Source of the DNA: G963667975 sp963677395
GTDB taxonomy: Bacteria > Bacteroidota > Bacteroidia > Bacteroidales > G963667975
Length of the DNA: 64,000 nt
Assembly (NCBI GenBank): GCA_963677395.2
Contig: OY781965.2
Coordinates: 1,178,001 to 1,242,000 of the forward strand
Direction of reading: 5' to 3'
The position numbers were made by a program, and so were the translations under genes. The notes beneath the pieces are model-generated. The model was not told where the DNA came from and ran no database searches. It saw only the letters and a list, made by a program, of their open reading frames with translations. Of the stretch, positions 35,400-45,378 are shown piece after piece (the first letter of the stretch is position 1; each line of letters begins with the position of its first letter).

Positions 35400-37562
35400 A
35401 TGTCTAGAGAGAAAATGGAAAAAATGAGATATCAAGGATTTAAGATTTTAATGGTAATTTGTTTAACGAGTGTTTTCGCATTTTCGGCGAAACCTCAGTT
35501 TTATTTAGATATATATGCAAATGGAGTGCCTACAGATTCCATACATGTTTGTTATGGTAGTGTGCTGGATTTAAATGCGATTGGGTCGGCTACGTTTTTA
35601 ATGAATAATAGTTTTAACAATCAACAGCTTGGTGTTGGTTGGTCAAGTACTGCTGCCAATCCAGTTTTTAACAATCCTTGTCAATGTATTTCAACTACAT
35701 CTTGTTCAAGTGGATGTATAGGTGCCGCAGGTCCGAATGGAACATTTGCTTGGGTAGGTACGACGAATTCTAATACAAGAACCCTTGAAACAAATTCGTA
35801 CCAATTATTGCAATTCTCAATGGGTGGTTGTAATGTTGAGTGGTGGATGATGTACGGAAAATGCCCAGATCAAGGTAGCTGTGAAAATCCTGATGCTCCT
35901 GATGAAGGGGTTTATTTACAGTATTCAGTTAATAATGGAGCAACTTGGACGAATTTTCCTGGTTCAAATGTGAATCCTATTGGAAATACATCTGTAACTG
36001 GACCATTCAATACCACTTCTTATGGAACGGGTGGATACTGGGCCCCAGTAGATGATGGACTGCAGTTTTCGCATCCTTTGTATCATTGGAATAAATATAA
36101 ATCGCCTGTTCCTTCTCAGGCATATAGCAATAATACTAAGTTTCGTTTTGCACAATTAGTAACAAGTTTACAAGGTTGGGATGCATGGGGTATTGATGAA
36201 GTACAAATAAGTTGTCCGACACAACCATTTGTAGAATGGCATCATTTATTTAATGGAAATGATACTACTTTTTGGGGAGGGATGGATACCTCTGCTTTTA
36301 ATCCTCCTCCATTCAATACGCTTCAAATGGGTACACATTATTTCATAGTGTCACTAGTTGACTTAAATACAGGTAACTCTAAAAGTGATACGCTTATCGT
36401 TACGATCAGCGACCCTAATGCCATAATTACAAATTCAGGGATAAATCCTGAAGTATGCGTGGGGGTTCCGGCAACTTTAAATACGATAGGAGTAAATGCA
36501 GTTTCTTATCTTTGGAGTAATGGAGCTACAACACAGAGTACAACAGTAAATCCTAGTACCACTACTGTCTATACTGTAATAGGGACTGATATTTATGGAT
36601 GTAAATTATATGACACTTTGAGTGTTATTGTTCATCCTCTGCCTGTAATACAAACAACTCCAGATGAAATTTGTATAGGAGACACGGCACACTTATCGGC
36701 GAGCGGAGGAGCTACTTACGCATGGAGTAATGGCGGGACAACAGCAACAGTTGGAGTAATCCCAAGTGTAACCACAACGTATCAGGTAATAGTAAAAACG
36801 GACAAAAATTGTGCTGATTCATCTCAGGTTGTAGCGACTGTAAATCCATTACCAACCATAACACTAACACCTAATTCAACTATTTGTAATGGGGAATCAA
36901 TCACCATTACAGCAGGAGGCGGAACACAATACTTATGGAGTACAACAGACAACACGCCCTCAATCACAGTTAGTCCGGCAGCATTAACCACGTATGGTGT
37001 TCATGTTACGGATGCTGAAGGTTGTGAAAATGATGCAAGTATGGATGTAGATGTAATACCAAACCCAGTTGCCACGATAACAGTAGATTTGGATACAATT
37101 TGTAAAGGGGAGCAAGCAATACTGACAGCTCAGGGTGGTACATCATATTCATGGAGTGATGGATCAACATCCTCCGTATTAAAAGCATATCCTGTGGCCA
37201 CCACCACCTATTCAGTGCTGGTAATAAATACACTCAATGGAGTAACGTGTTCAGATACCATATCAGCAACACAGTTTGTGAAGATTTGCAATATGATTTA
37301 CTTTCCAACCGCGATTGTTCCTACAGGCTATAACCGGGAATTTAAACCGATGGGAGAATTTTCGAAAACGAGCAGTTATTACTGGGCAATCTATAATCGA
37401 TGGGGAGAGAAGTTGTTTGAAACAACAGATACTGACGCATATTGGGATGGGAAGTACAAAGGGGAATTGGTTCCGACCGGAGTATATGTCTTCTATTTCA
37501 AGATGGTGAACAGTATCAACGAAATTTATGAAAAAACAGGAACAGTAACGGTAGTTAACTAG
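35400..37562 (+). CDS. Surface protein with Reelin-like domain, Ig/PKD-like repeats and CHU_C (type B T9SS) domain
   Basis: This is a 720-residue exported protein. After a leader (hydrophobic stretch about 15-30) comes a Cys-rich domain (about 55-280) containing NNSFNNQQLGVGWSS and VYLQYSVNNGATW, like Reelin subdomains. Four related Ig/PKD-like repeats follow (about 350-615; each with a cysteine near its start and a YxWSxG core). The C-terminal 90 residues are a gliding-motility-type CHU_C domain (FPTAIVPTGYNREFKP, YNRWGEKLFET, WDGKYKGELVPTGVYVFYF), the signal for type B T9SS export. Proteins of this build are surface-attached and often large adhesins. The true start may be ATG 35400 or a later one (35415 or 35424). 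Confidence 0.85.
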   Translation: MSREKMEKMRYQGFKILMVICLTSVFAFSAKPQFYLDIYANGVPTDSIHVCYGSVLDLNAIGSATFLMNNSFNNQQLGVGWSSTAANPVFNNPCQCISTTSCSSGCIGAAGPNGTFAWVGTTNSNTRTLETNSYQLLQFSMGGCNVEWWMMYGKCPDQGSCENPDAPDEGVYLQYSVNNGATWTNFPGSNVNPIGNTSVTGPFNTTSYGTGGYWAPVDDGLQFSHPLYHWNKYKSPVPSQAYSNNTKFRFAQLVTSLQGWDAWGIDEVQISCPTQPFVEWHHLFNGNDTTFWGGMDTSAFNPPPFNTLQMGTHYFIVSLVDLNTGNSKSDTLIVTISDPNAIITNSGINPEVCVGVPATLNTIGVNAVSYLWSNGATTQSTTVNPSTTTVYTVIGTDIYGCKLYDTLSVIVHPLPVIQTTPDEICIGDTAHLSASGGATYAWSNGGTTATVGVIPSVTTTYQVIVKTDKNCADSSQVVATVNPLPTITLTPNSTICNGESITITAGGGTQYLWSTTDNTPSITVSPAALTTYGVHVTDAEGCENDASMDVDVIPNPVATITVDLDTICKGEQAILTAQGGTSYSWSDGSTSSVLKAYPVATTTYSVLVINTLNGVTCSDTISATQFVKICNMIYFPTAIVPTGYNREFKPMGEFSKTSSYYWAIYNRWGEKLFETTDTDAYWDGKYKGELVPTGVYVFYFKMVNSINEIYEKTGTVTVVN

Positions 37563-37577
37563 CCTGAAGATGATCAA

Positions 37578-37613
37578 TAAAAAGCTCCGAAGACCTCTTC
37601 GGAGCTTTTTTAT
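37578..37613 (+). terminator. Strong hairpin terminator
   Basis: AAAAGCTCCGAAGA and TCTTCGGAGCTTTT arms meet across a 2-nt loop and run into TTTTTT. Confidence 0.88.
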
Positions 37614-37648
37614 TTACAAAGAGACGATTTCATTAAATTCAATTTCGT

Positions 37649-37656
37649 TACTTTTG
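37649..37656 (+). promoter_or_regulatory. -7 element adjoining the histidine kinase ATG
   Basis: TACTTTTG ends only four bases before the ATG at 37661, so the transcript may be leaderless or nearly so. Confidence 0.35.
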
Positions 37657-37660
37657 GCTG

Positions 37661-39475
37661 ATGCGAAATATTTCACTCACCGAGAAGTTAATTGTTAGTT
37701 TCCTGTTATTCGGGATAATCTCTATTGCCAGTGTATCTTATTATATTTACTGGAATTCTAAAAATGCTCTTACCCAAAGAACTTTTGAACAGTTAAATTC
37801 AGTCAGAACAACAAAGCTAAAACAGATTGAAGCATTTTTTCGCGACCGGTTTCGGGATTTAAACTATATCTCAAATTCAGAGGATTTTATAAAAGTAAAA
37901 GATCTTATTCGCTCTTCTTCTGCGCTTCAAAACAGAAATTTGGCGTTGAATGAGGAGTATCAACGGTATCTATACAGATATCTGAATAGTGGAGGGTATT
38001 ATACCCGATTATATTACATTTCCGGGGATACTTATCTTGATATTTCAATTCATGATTCATTGACTGAAAGCAGCGTTCTTACAAATAAATTACACGCAAA
38101 TCCGGCACTTAAATATTTTTCGGAAGAAATTAAAAGCAAAGATGGTTTACTTGTTCAGGACTATGATAAAGGTAAACCATTTGTTCAGAACTTAATGCTT
38201 GGGATGCCGTTGAAACAATGCCCCGGAGAAATGATCGTACTGGAGCTTTCTGCGCAGTCAATCAACACTATTATGTATGAAAATAATCCATCAAGCGGAT
38301 TGGGGAAAACAGGTGAATCATATCTTGTAGGTAGCGATTTTTATATGCGTAGCAATTCAAGATTTCAGTCGAATGCAATTATGAATATCCGCGTAAAAAC
38401 GTCATCGGTATTGTCGGTTTTTAATAGTGAAGAAGGAACAAATATTATTCAGGACTATCGGGGGATTGATGTTTTTTCATCATATAGCAGATTGGAAATT
38501 CCAGGGTTAAACTGGGCGATAGTTGCTGAAATAGATGTGGCGGAAGCAATGATTTCGGTTTACAGGATCAGAAACAATACCATGTTTATCACAGTTTTGA
38601 TATCTACTATGTTTTTCTTTTTTGTGTATTTCCGTTCCAGACATATTACCAGACCTTTGATTAATCTGAAAAATGCGGTAAGCAAAGTAGGAGAGGGGAA
38701 CTATAAACTTACTGTAAATGTTGAAACTTCAGATGAAATCGGTGATTTATCACGAGCCTTTAACGAGATGACCAAACGGTTAGAAGAACAGTCGGACGAT
38801 TTGAAGAATGAGCGTTATCTGCGTTTGCGTTCAGCTATTGATGGGCAAGAGGCTGAACGTCAACGATTATCTAGAGAACTTCATGATGGACTGGGGCAGC
38901 AACTGATTGGGATAAAACTACGTTTGGAAGGACTTCTGTATTCAAAACCAGAGCAGTTTGAATCGAAGACTCAGGATATTATTTTGCTTACAAATACTAC
39001 TGTTGACGAGGTCCGCCGAATTTGTAATAATCTTATGCCTGCTGTATTAAATGAGTTTGGATTAGAAAAAGCCATACTGCGACTTCTCTCAGAAATCAAA
39101 GAAAAAGGTGGTATAAATCTGGAGTTTAATGTAGGAAATTTACCAATCCGAATGAGCCGAAAAACAAAGGTTTATATCTACAGAGTGATACAGGAAATTA
39201 TGAGTAATGCGATGAAACATTCAAAATCGACCCTTACTCAGTTGCACGTAGAATCTGTTGAAAGTTATATTATACTGAATTATTCTGACAATGGTGTGGG
39301 CTTCGATTTGAAAAAGAAAAATGAACTTTGCGGAAATGGTATTCGAAATATGCGGGAACGTGTAAATTTGCTGGGTGGTGAGTTCTATTTGCAAAGTGAA
39401 CCGGAAAAAGGATGTTCAATCATTGTAAAAGTACCCTTCGCTCAGCATGAAGAGGTTGATTATAACGAAAATTAA
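37661..39475 (+). CDS. Membrane sensor histidine kinase (NarL/LuxR-type partner)
   Basis: This 604-residue sensor has membrane segments at about 10-30 and 306-326 that bracket a Cache-like extracytoplasmic sensing domain. A HAMP linker (about 326-380), a HisKA_3 dimerisation segment with phospho-acceptor H408 (RELHDGLGQQL), and a HATPase_c domain follow (N-box near EIMSNAMKHSK, G-boxes DNGVGFD and GNGIRNMRER). It should phosphorylate the response regulator encoded next, whose ATG directly abuts its stop codon. The ligand is unknown. Confidence 0.92.
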   Translation: MRNISLTEKLIVSFLLFGIISIASVSYYIYWNSKNALTQRTFEQLNSVRTTKLKQIEAFFRDRFRDLNYISNSEDFIKVKDLIRSSSALQNRNLALNEEYQRYLYRYLNSGGYYTRLYYISGDTYLDISIHDSLTESSVLTNKLHANPALKYFSEEIKSKDGLLVQDYDKGKPFVQNLMLGMPLKQCPGEMIVLELSAQSINTIMYENNPSSGLGKTGESYLVGSDFYMRSNSRFQSNAIMNIRVKTSSVLSVFNSEEGTNIIQDYRGIDVFSSYSRLEIPGLNWAIVAEIDVAEAMISVYRIRNNTMFITVLISTMFFFFVYFRSRHITRPLINLKNAVSKVGEGNYKLTVNVETSDEIGDLSRAFNEMTKRLEEQSDDLKNERYLRLRSAIDGQEAERQRLSRELHDGLGQQLIGIKLRLEGLLYSKPEQFESKTQDIILLTNTTVDEVRRICNNLMPAVLNEFGLEKAILRLLSEIKEKGGINLEFNVGNLPIRMSRKTKVYIYRVIQEIMSNAMKHSKSTLTQLHVESVESYIILNYSDNGVGFDLKKKNELCGNGIRNMRERVNLLGGEFYLQSEPEKGCSIIVKVPFAQHEEVDYNEN

Positions 39476-40138
39476 ATGGAAGAAATAAAGATATTATTGG
39501 TGGACGACCATCAGATTGTACGGGACGGGTTAAAAGTCTTGCTTGAAAATCTGGGAGGTATTAATATAATTGGCGAAGCTGACTCAGGTGCTGATTTGTT
39601 CCGAAAGCTGGAGGTTTTGCAACCTGATATTGTTATTACGGATATCTCTATGCCTGATATTTCGGGAATTGAGGTTGCACGTATGATTTCTGAAAATCAG
39701 AAGTGGAACAAAATTAAGGTCATGATGCTTTCGATGTACAATGATGATGACTTTGTATTAAACTCTATAGAAGCTGGTGCAAAAGCGTATCTTCCCAAAA
39801 ACACAAGCCGACAGGAATTGTATAATGCGATACAAGCTGTTTATCGTGGAGATGTGTATTTTGAGAAGTCAGTGTCTGAAATAATTGTCCGCAATTATGT
39901 AAAAAATGCCCGTAATAATGACTCTTCAGTCCGAAAAGAAACTTCGTTAAGCAGTAGGGAAAAGGAGATTTTAAGGTTAATTGCAAGCAGTCTATCTAAT
40001 CAGGAGATTGCGGAGAAGCTTTCAATTAGTGTACGTACGGTAGAGTCACATAAAACACATATTATGCAGAAATTAGAATTGAAGAATTCTGTTGATCTGA
40101 TAAAATATGCAATTAAAGAGAATCTTACGGATTTGTAA
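39476..40138 (+). CDS. LuxR/NarL family response regulator
   Basis: This 220-residue regulator has a receiver domain (about 1-122) with the acidic pair DD (10-11), phosphorylation site D56 (VITDISMPD) and the conserved lysine in YLPKNTS. A LuxR-type helix-turn-helix (about 155-215; LSSREKEILRLIASSLSNQEIAEKL and VRTVESHKTHI) binds DNA. It begins at the base after the kinase stop codon, so the pair forms one operon. Target genes are unknown. It is convergent with the ClC gene, with only six bases between them. Confidence 0.94.
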   Translation: MEEIKILLVDDHQIVRDGLKVLLENLGGINIIGEADSGADLFRKLEVLQPDIVITDISMPDISGIEVARMISENQKWNKIKVMMLSMYNDDDFVLNSIEAGAKAYLPKNTSRQELYNAIQAVYRGDVYFEKSVSEIIVRNYVKNARNNDSSVRKETSLSSREKEILRLIASSLSNQEIAEKLSISVRTVESHKTHIMQKLELKNSVDLIKYAIKENLTDL

Positions 40139-40144
40139 TAAAAG

Positions 40145-41920
40145 TTATTCTTCAGAGAAATCTTTCATCATATCACGATAGGATGAAAATACATTGGCAC
40201 GAGAAACAAAACCAATGTATTTCCCGTCTTTTAAAACCGGTAGATTATAGTTCCCGGTTTCGTTAAATTTACCTGCAACTATTTCCATTGTATCTTCATA
40301 ATCTACATAAAACCCGGGCATAAACATCAGATCTTTTACATAGGTGTTTTCGTACAATTCATGGCGGAATATGATGTGACGAATATCATCCAGCACAACT
40401 ACGCCGCAATAATTATTTTGCTCATCAATTACCGGAAATACATTGCGATTTGATTTTGAAATCACTTTTACCAGGTCGCCCAACGTTTGTTCGGGGTTTA
40501 CTGTAGAGAAATTCGACTCGATTAAACTGTGAATCTTCATCAGCGACAATAAGGCTTTATCTTTGTGATGGGTGATTAACTCGCCACGTTGTGCGAGCTT
40601 TTTGGTATAAATGGAGTAGTTCTCATATTTTTTGGATGTGAGAAACGAAATGGTTGAGGTAATAATAAGTGGAGTAAGTAAGGCGTATCCTCCGGTAATT
40701 TCGGCAATAAGAAAGATAGCGGTTAAAGGTGCATGCATTACTCCGGCCATCATTCCGGCCATTCCCACAAGGGCAAAATTGATTTCAGATACATTTGAAA
40801 TTCCACTCAGATTTATTATCCGGGCTACCATAAAACCGGAAATACCACCCATAAACAACGATGGTGCAAAAACTCCTCCAATACCTCCACTTCCGTTCGT
40901 GACGGCCATTGCAATAACCTTAACAATCAGAATTACAGCTAATACAAGCACAAAAGCCCAGGGCTCGAAACGGATAAAATAGAAAAAAGAGTTATTTGCC
41001 AGGTAATTACTATTTCCATTGAGTACAGCGTGTAAGCTGTCATACCCTTCGCCAAAGAGAGATGGGAAAAGGAAAATCAAAATTCCTATCACGAAACCTC
41101 CGAAAACCATTTTTTTCCAAGGGTTTACAACCTTTTTAAAACGTCGTTCAATAGCCATTGAAGTTCGCGTAAAATAGATAGAAACACCTCCGGCAACAAG
41201 TCCCAGCAGAAGATAAAAAGGAATTTGTGCAATTTCGAATTGTTCTTTCAGATCGAAGGAGAACAATACGCTATCACCCATTAGAAAATAATTAAGAACA
41301 GATGCAATAATCGCTGATATTAACAATGGTATAAGTGAAGTAAGTGTAAGATCGAGCATCATTACTTCGATTGCAAAAATAACACCGGCAATAGGGGCTT
41401 TAAAGATCCCTGCAACTGCTCCTGCGGCTCCGCATCCGATTAAAAGGATGGTTGTACGATAATTTAACCTGAAAAAGCGGCTGAGGTTAGATCCAATAGC
41501 ACTTCCTGTGAGTACGATAGGAGCTTCGAGCCCTACAGAACCACCAAATGCTACGGTGAGAGTTGAGGCAATTAAGGACGTAAATGTATGATGCAACTTC
41601 AGGAAGCCGCTTCGCTTTGATACGGCATACAATACTTTTGTAATACCATGACTCAAACTGTCCTTTACCATATAATGCACGAAAAGCCAGGTAATCAGGA
41701 TTCCGAGAAATGGCAATGCAAAATAGAAGTAATCACCGTAAGTTTCGGGTAGATTTTCGAGCAGAAATTTATGTGTGTAAAAGGTCGTGTTTTTCAGGAT
41801 AACGGCTGCAAATCCGCTTAATAAGCCTATGACAACACTCAATATAAGCGCAAATTTTTTGGTTTCGATATTTTTGGAACGCCAGATAATCAGTTGCAGA
41901 AAAAGTTTTTTTGGTTTCAT
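40145..41920 (-). CDS. ClC family chloride channel/antiporter with CBS domains
   Basis: This 591-residue membrane protein has about ten hydrophobic helices followed by two CBS domains (about 455-590). ClC selectivity motifs are present: GLEAP with the gating glutamate E132, and GGIGGVFAPSLF. In the E. coli homologue the proton-path glutamate is the second E of IIEEM; here the stretch is AIEVM with valine at 186, so coupled proton transport may be lost or different. The CBS pair may sense nucleotides. A good promoter (minus strand TTG, 19-bp spacer, TATATTTG at 41954-41925) ends four bases before the ATG. Confidence 0.9.
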   Translation of the reverse strand: MKPKKLFLQLIIWRSKNIETKKFALILSVVIGLLSGFAAVILKNTTFYTHKFLLENLPETYGDYFYFALPFLGILITWLFVHYMVKDSLSHGITKVLYAVSKRSGFLKLHHTFTSLIASTLTVAFGGSVGLEAPIVLTGSAIGSNLSRFFRLNYRTTILLIGCGAAGAVAGIFKAPIAGVIFAIEVMMLDLTLTSLIPLLISAIIASVLNYFLMGDSVLFSFDLKEQFEIAQIPFYLLLGLVAGGVSIYFTRTSMAIERRFKKVVNPWKKMVFGGFVIGILIFLFPSLFGEGYDSLHAVLNGNSNYLANNSFFYFIRFEPWAFVLVLAVILIVKVIAMAVTNGSGGIGGVFAPSLFMGGISGFMVARIINLSGISNVSEINFALVGMAGMMAGVMHAPLTAIFLIAEITGGYALLTPLIITSTISFLTSKKYENYSIYTKKLAQRGELITHHKDKALLSLMKIHSLIESNFSTVNPEQTLGDLVKVISKSNRNVFPVIDEQNNYCGVVVLDDIRHIIFRHELYENTYVKDLMFMPGFYVDYEDTMEIVAGKFNETGNYNLPVLKDGKYIGFVSRANVFSSYRDMMKDFSEE

Positions 41921-41924
41921 CCCG

Positions 41925-41954
41925 CAAATATAGGGATATAGGGAAGAATACGCA
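41925..41954 (-). promoter_or_regulatory. Promoter of the ClC gene
   Basis: On the minus strand, TTG (41954-41952), a 19-bp spacer and TATATTTG (41932-41925) match the consensus. The -7 element ends four bases before the ATG, suggesting a leaderless or nearly leaderless message. Confidence 0.5.
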
Positions 41955-42016
41955 ATTTGAAAATGAATTGATTGTGATGGACTGTTTCCTGATTACAGGC
42001 TTAGCTGGAAACTATA

Positions 42017-42060
42017 ACAAAGCTCATGTAATACATAGCGAAATATTGCATGAGCTTTGT
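42017..42060. terminator. Hairpin downstream of the propeller protein gene
   Basis: ACAAAGCTCATG (42017-42028) pairs exactly with CATGAGCTTTGT (42049-42060). The T-tract is weak, so it is terminator-like rather than certain. Confidence 0.5.
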
Positions 42061-42087
42061 TGTTAGTTTAGCGATAGTAAAGTAATA

Positions 42088-44721
42088 CTATTCTTTTACG
42101 ATCTTCCGTGTAAGTACTTTATCAGTATCCCGAACTTGTAAAATATAGATTCCTTTGGGAAAGTTCTGAATGTTAAAAATCAATATGTTATCAGTGAAGT
42201 TTTTATATTCGATTACTTTTCCCTGTATATCAGTAAGTACGTAGCTTTTTTGTAGTTCAAATCCCGAAAGTAGCAGATTTGCCTGATTGTGTGTTGGGTT
42301 GGGATAAACCTGTACGTTTACGGCAGGTTTCAATATGTCGGCAACACCATTTACAATCTGATTGCAGTTATGTGCCAGGTTAGCGCTGTAATAGTTACGA
42401 ATGTGCTGTGCATGCTGTTTCAGCAATGGTACGCTTTGGTAACCAGTGGTGTCGGCATAAGCCTGAGTGTAAACATAAGCTACATCAAAGCAGATAGAGC
42501 TATCAGCAGGTAGTGTATATATTCCGCTGGTAAGTAAAGTGCGGCGGTCGCCAGGAAGATTATTGGTGCTGACTTCGTTCCACGAATTAGGATCACCGGG
42601 TTCACCTGGAAAAGTATATGGAAAAATATGGGTAGAATCGGCTCCCGGGGTATTTTTGTAACCTGTTCCGCCATAAACCTGCAGTGAACCATCATTCCAT
42701 CTGTTCGATAGATAGTTGATATAGCTGGTTTCATCAGACGGATCAGACATTGGTCCACTGTTAGAATTTATAAAATATCTTGAAGTAGTCATGGGGACAT
42801 TCATTAACATTACGCCCTGTGCAGGAGCATAGCTGTCAAAAGTATTATTCAGATAGGGCATATCAATACTAAGACCATTGTACCCGTAACCCATTCTCAG
42901 GTTTGTATCAGTTCCGGTATAATCACTAAAAGGATAATCTATTTCAATATCGTTAAATGTGGCAATAACCAAGCTATCGTAATTCAGTTGTGATCGATTT
43001 ATAATTTTGTAATGGATGAAGAATGAATTGTTTAGGGCAGTATCGGTAGCTGAATTAAACGCATACATCATGGCATGAACCTCTGCCTTAAGAGGCCGCC
43101 CAAATGATTCTGTATGCATCCTGTCGTCGTTGAAAATAAAATACAAAGCCTGTTCACCAGAAATTATCGGATAATCTCCATTTTGAGGGTCGTACGTACC
43201 GTTGCTGTTTACATCTTCGTACGGAGCCAGTTTTGCTGCCTGACCGTATGCAACACTTCCGTTACCCGGCCATGTTGCAATATCGACAGGCATTACATAA
43301 CCTGAAGCATTGTAATGGGTACGATGGTAGTTTACCTCCCAACGTGTGAGTTTCCATACATGATTCCATTTTGCTTTTTCTGTGGGAATTGTATAAAAAG
43401 TAGTATCTGAACATACAGGACCGGGCTGATAATCGTTGGAATTTTCTCCATAATTACTTATTTCTGCTCCGTATCGAGCTGCAACCACATGATTTTGGCC
43501 ATTCACATCTCTGGCTTTCATCCATAAATGACCTGCAGATAATGAGGTTGAATTACTATCTTTAGGAATCGAAGTGTGGTTTGTTCCTGTAAATGGATCG
43601 TAAAAGAGATTGCCTGACGAAGTGACTGAAATTGAAAGATTATTAACATCAAGATTAGCATGATTTTTGGAAATTTCCGATTGTGAAAGAATTACACTGA
43701 AGAGGGATGAATATGGCGGGTTATGTGCCAATCCTACAAACCACAGTGTATCCTGGTTTCCCGGAACAATAAACCGAGGCCTCTGACCTAATTTAAAAGC
43801 TTGTATATCTGCAGTTGTAATCTTAACCATGTATGCCAATCCCAAACTATTTTTATTGATGCTGAAGTAAATATTTCCGGTATTGTCGCGGGCAATGTCA
43901 TACACATAATCCATAACAGGGTTCGTCTGATAACAGGAGTTGTAAATATCATTCACCAGCGGATATTCATCGCGCAGATGCTTAATGATGTTTCCCGACA
44001 GCCTGAAAATACCTTTTTTAGCCGTCCCGATGTAAAGTTTGTTCTGGTCGTCGCTGCACAAAGCCGAAATGATGTTATCCTTCAGTCCGGAGTTAAGTGT
44101 ATCGTAGGTTGTCCAGTTTGTTCCATCGTATTTCGACAAACCTCTACACGTACCAAACCACATTTGATTGTTTGTGGATTGTTCTATTGCCAGAATTGTA
44201 TCACTGCAAAGCTGAGAATTTGCTGTTGTAAATGAATTCCAGACAGAGCCGTTGTAACGGAAAATACCTTTTCCTGTTCCAATCCATAGCACGTTATTCT
44301 TAAATAACAGTGAGACAATATGGTTTGTAGTAAGCGGTGAATTTGTACTGTCAATTACTGACCATGCTCCGTTCATGTATTTTGCAATACCTTTTGAGGT
44401 GCCGGCGTAAATCGTATTTCCGTCCACTGCAATAGATGTAACAGTGTCAGAAGGAAGGTTGCCAGATGAAACCGAAAAGGTTGACCATAGAGTATTGTCA
44501 TACATTAGCATACCAGTTGCAAGGAGGTTGTTAGAGATACCTATCCATTTGTTTCCTGATACATCAACTGCAAAACAACTTGTGTTAGTCATATACATTG
44601 GAGAAAGATACGGAAGCAGGGGGTATTCAGTGACTCCGTTGCCTGAATTTACAGGTTGACAAAAGATATTGCCTGCACTGAGTACGAGCAATATGATAAA
44701 AAAGTAGATGTGCTTTTTCAT
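42088..44721 (-). CDS. T9SS-exported protein with two-component-regulator-type propeller repeats
   Basis: This 877-residue protein has a signal peptide (1-21). About the first 300 residues form beta-propeller blades of the ligand-sensing type, with repeats such as TIYAGTSKGIAKYMNGAWS, VLWIGTGKGIFRYNGSVW and MWFGTCRGLSKYDGTNW. A long beta-rich region of unknown family (about 310-790) follows. The end is a type A T9SS sorting domain (about 800-877; VQVYPNPTHN to KIVKE). The propeller resembles those of hybrid sensor kinases, but there is no kinase here, so it is a surface or secreted protein, perhaps glycan-binding. It faces away from the lipoprotein gene at 44906; the two have divergent -7 elements (minus 44811-44804, plus 44876-44883). 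Confidence 0.82.
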   Translation of the reverse strand: MKKHIYFFIILLVLSAGNIFCQPVNSGNGVTEYPLLPYLSPMYMTNTSCFAVDVSGNKWIGISNNLLATGMLMYDNTLWSTFSVSSGNLPSDTVTSIAVDGNTIYAGTSKGIAKYMNGAWSVIDSTNSPLTTNHIVSLLFKNNVLWIGTGKGIFRYNGSVWNSFTTANSQLCSDTILAIEQSTNNQMWFGTCRGLSKYDGTNWTTYDTLNSGLKDNIISALCSDDQNKLYIGTAKKGIFRLSGNIIKHLRDEYPLVNDIYNSCYQTNPVMDYVYDIARDNTGNIYFSINKNSLGLAYMVKITTADIQAFKLGQRPRFIVPGNQDTLWFVGLAHNPPYSSLFSVILSQSEISKNHANLDVNNLSISVTSSGNLFYDPFTGTNHTSIPKDSNSTSLSAGHLWMKARDVNGQNHVVAARYGAEISNYGENSNDYQPGPVCSDTTFYTIPTEKAKWNHVWKLTRWEVNYHRTHYNASGYVMPVDIATWPGNGSVAYGQAAKLAPYEDVNSNGTYDPQNGDYPIISGEQALYFIFNDDRMHTESFGRPLKAEVHAMMYAFNSATDTALNNSFFIHYKIINRSQLNYDSLVIATFNDIEIDYPFSDYTGTDTNLRMGYGYNGLSIDMPYLNNTFDSYAPAQGVMLMNVPMTTSRYFINSNSGPMSDPSDETSYINYLSNRWNDGSLQVYGGTGYKNTPGADSTHIFPYTFPGEPGDPNSWNEVSTNNLPGDRRTLLTSGIYTLPADSSICFDVAYVYTQAYADTTGYQSVPLLKQHAQHIRNYYSANLAHNCNQIVNGVADILKPAVNVQVYPNPTHNQANLLLSGFELQKSYVLTDIQGKVIEYKNFTDNILIFNIQNFPKGIYILQVRDTDKVLTRKIVKE

Positions 44722-44803
44722 GCGTTTGATTTTAAAGGGATTGTAAAATGCGAAGATGAATTTTTGATTTAGATTTTGATAATACTAAAATCTTTCTGAT
44801 TGT

Positions 44804-44811
44804 CAAAGATA
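44804..44811 (-). promoter_or_regulatory. Putative -7 element of the propeller protein gene
   Basis: The minus strand reads TATCTTTG, 83 bp before the start at 44721. No clear -33 was seen. Confidence 0.35.
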
Positions 44812-44875
44812 CAAAAATTCGAAGATAAAACATATTAAAAAATCAGGAATTTTATATTCAAAGTATGGGTTACTG

Positions 44876-44883
44876 TATATTTG
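44876..44883 (+). promoter_or_regulatory. Putative -7 element of the lipoprotein gene
   Basis: TATATTTG lies 22 bp before the ATG at 44906, divergent from the element at 44804-44811. Confidence 0.4.
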
Positions 44884-44905
44884 TATCTTCCTAAAATCAA
44901 TCATT

Positions 44906-45331
44906 ATGAAAAAAGAAATTACACTTGGTATTTTGGTATTGGCAATAATTGCGTTTGCATGTAATTCAAATCACAGAGTCAGGTATAAAGAACTTGTAAA
45001 AACCTATCGTGAACTGGCATCCGGGCAAAACATCATGGGATATTATCCGCTGAAAGAAGGTAAAATAACAAGTATTAACCAGACTGATACAACGATCATT
45101 AACTACATTTTCAACAAACCGGAAAATGATGTATCTGAATTTTCCAGAATAGATTCTGTATATATTGAAGATACCATTCCTCAGAAAATGGATTATCACG
45201 CTTACTACGTTGTAAGTGGCACTGTGGAAAACATGTATTCTTTACGCTATGCAATAGAAGTTGAAAAAGTGAAAAAAGACGATACCATTTATTACTGTTT
45301 GGATCTTCACCGGCGCAATAAAAGAAAATAA
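44906..45331 (+). CDS. Small lipoprotein of unknown function
   Basis: This 141-residue protein has a hydrophobic leader ending IIAFAC, placing the lipidated cysteine at C19. The rest is a compact alpha/beta sequence rich in charged residues (KEGKITSINQTDTTIINYIF, YYVVSGTVENMYSLRYAIEVEKV) ending in a basic tail RRNKRK. I do not recognise a family. It lies 47 bp before a small PAS protein gene on the same strand and could share its transcript. Confidence 0.7.
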   Translation: MKKEITLGILVLAIIAFACNSNHRVRYKELVKTYRELASGQNIMGYYPLKEGKITSINQTDTTIINYIFNKPENDVSEFSRIDSVYIEDTIPQKMDYHAYYVVSGTVENMYSLRYAIEVEKVKKDDTIYYCLDLHRRNKRK

Positions 45332-45378
45332 TCCCGAAATCCGAAAAATCTTACCTTTACCCATAAAAACAGAATAGA

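Noticed and set aside
43801..44235. Plus-strand ORF of 144 codons
   Set aside because: Antisense to the propeller region of the gene at 42088-44721; no recognisable domain.
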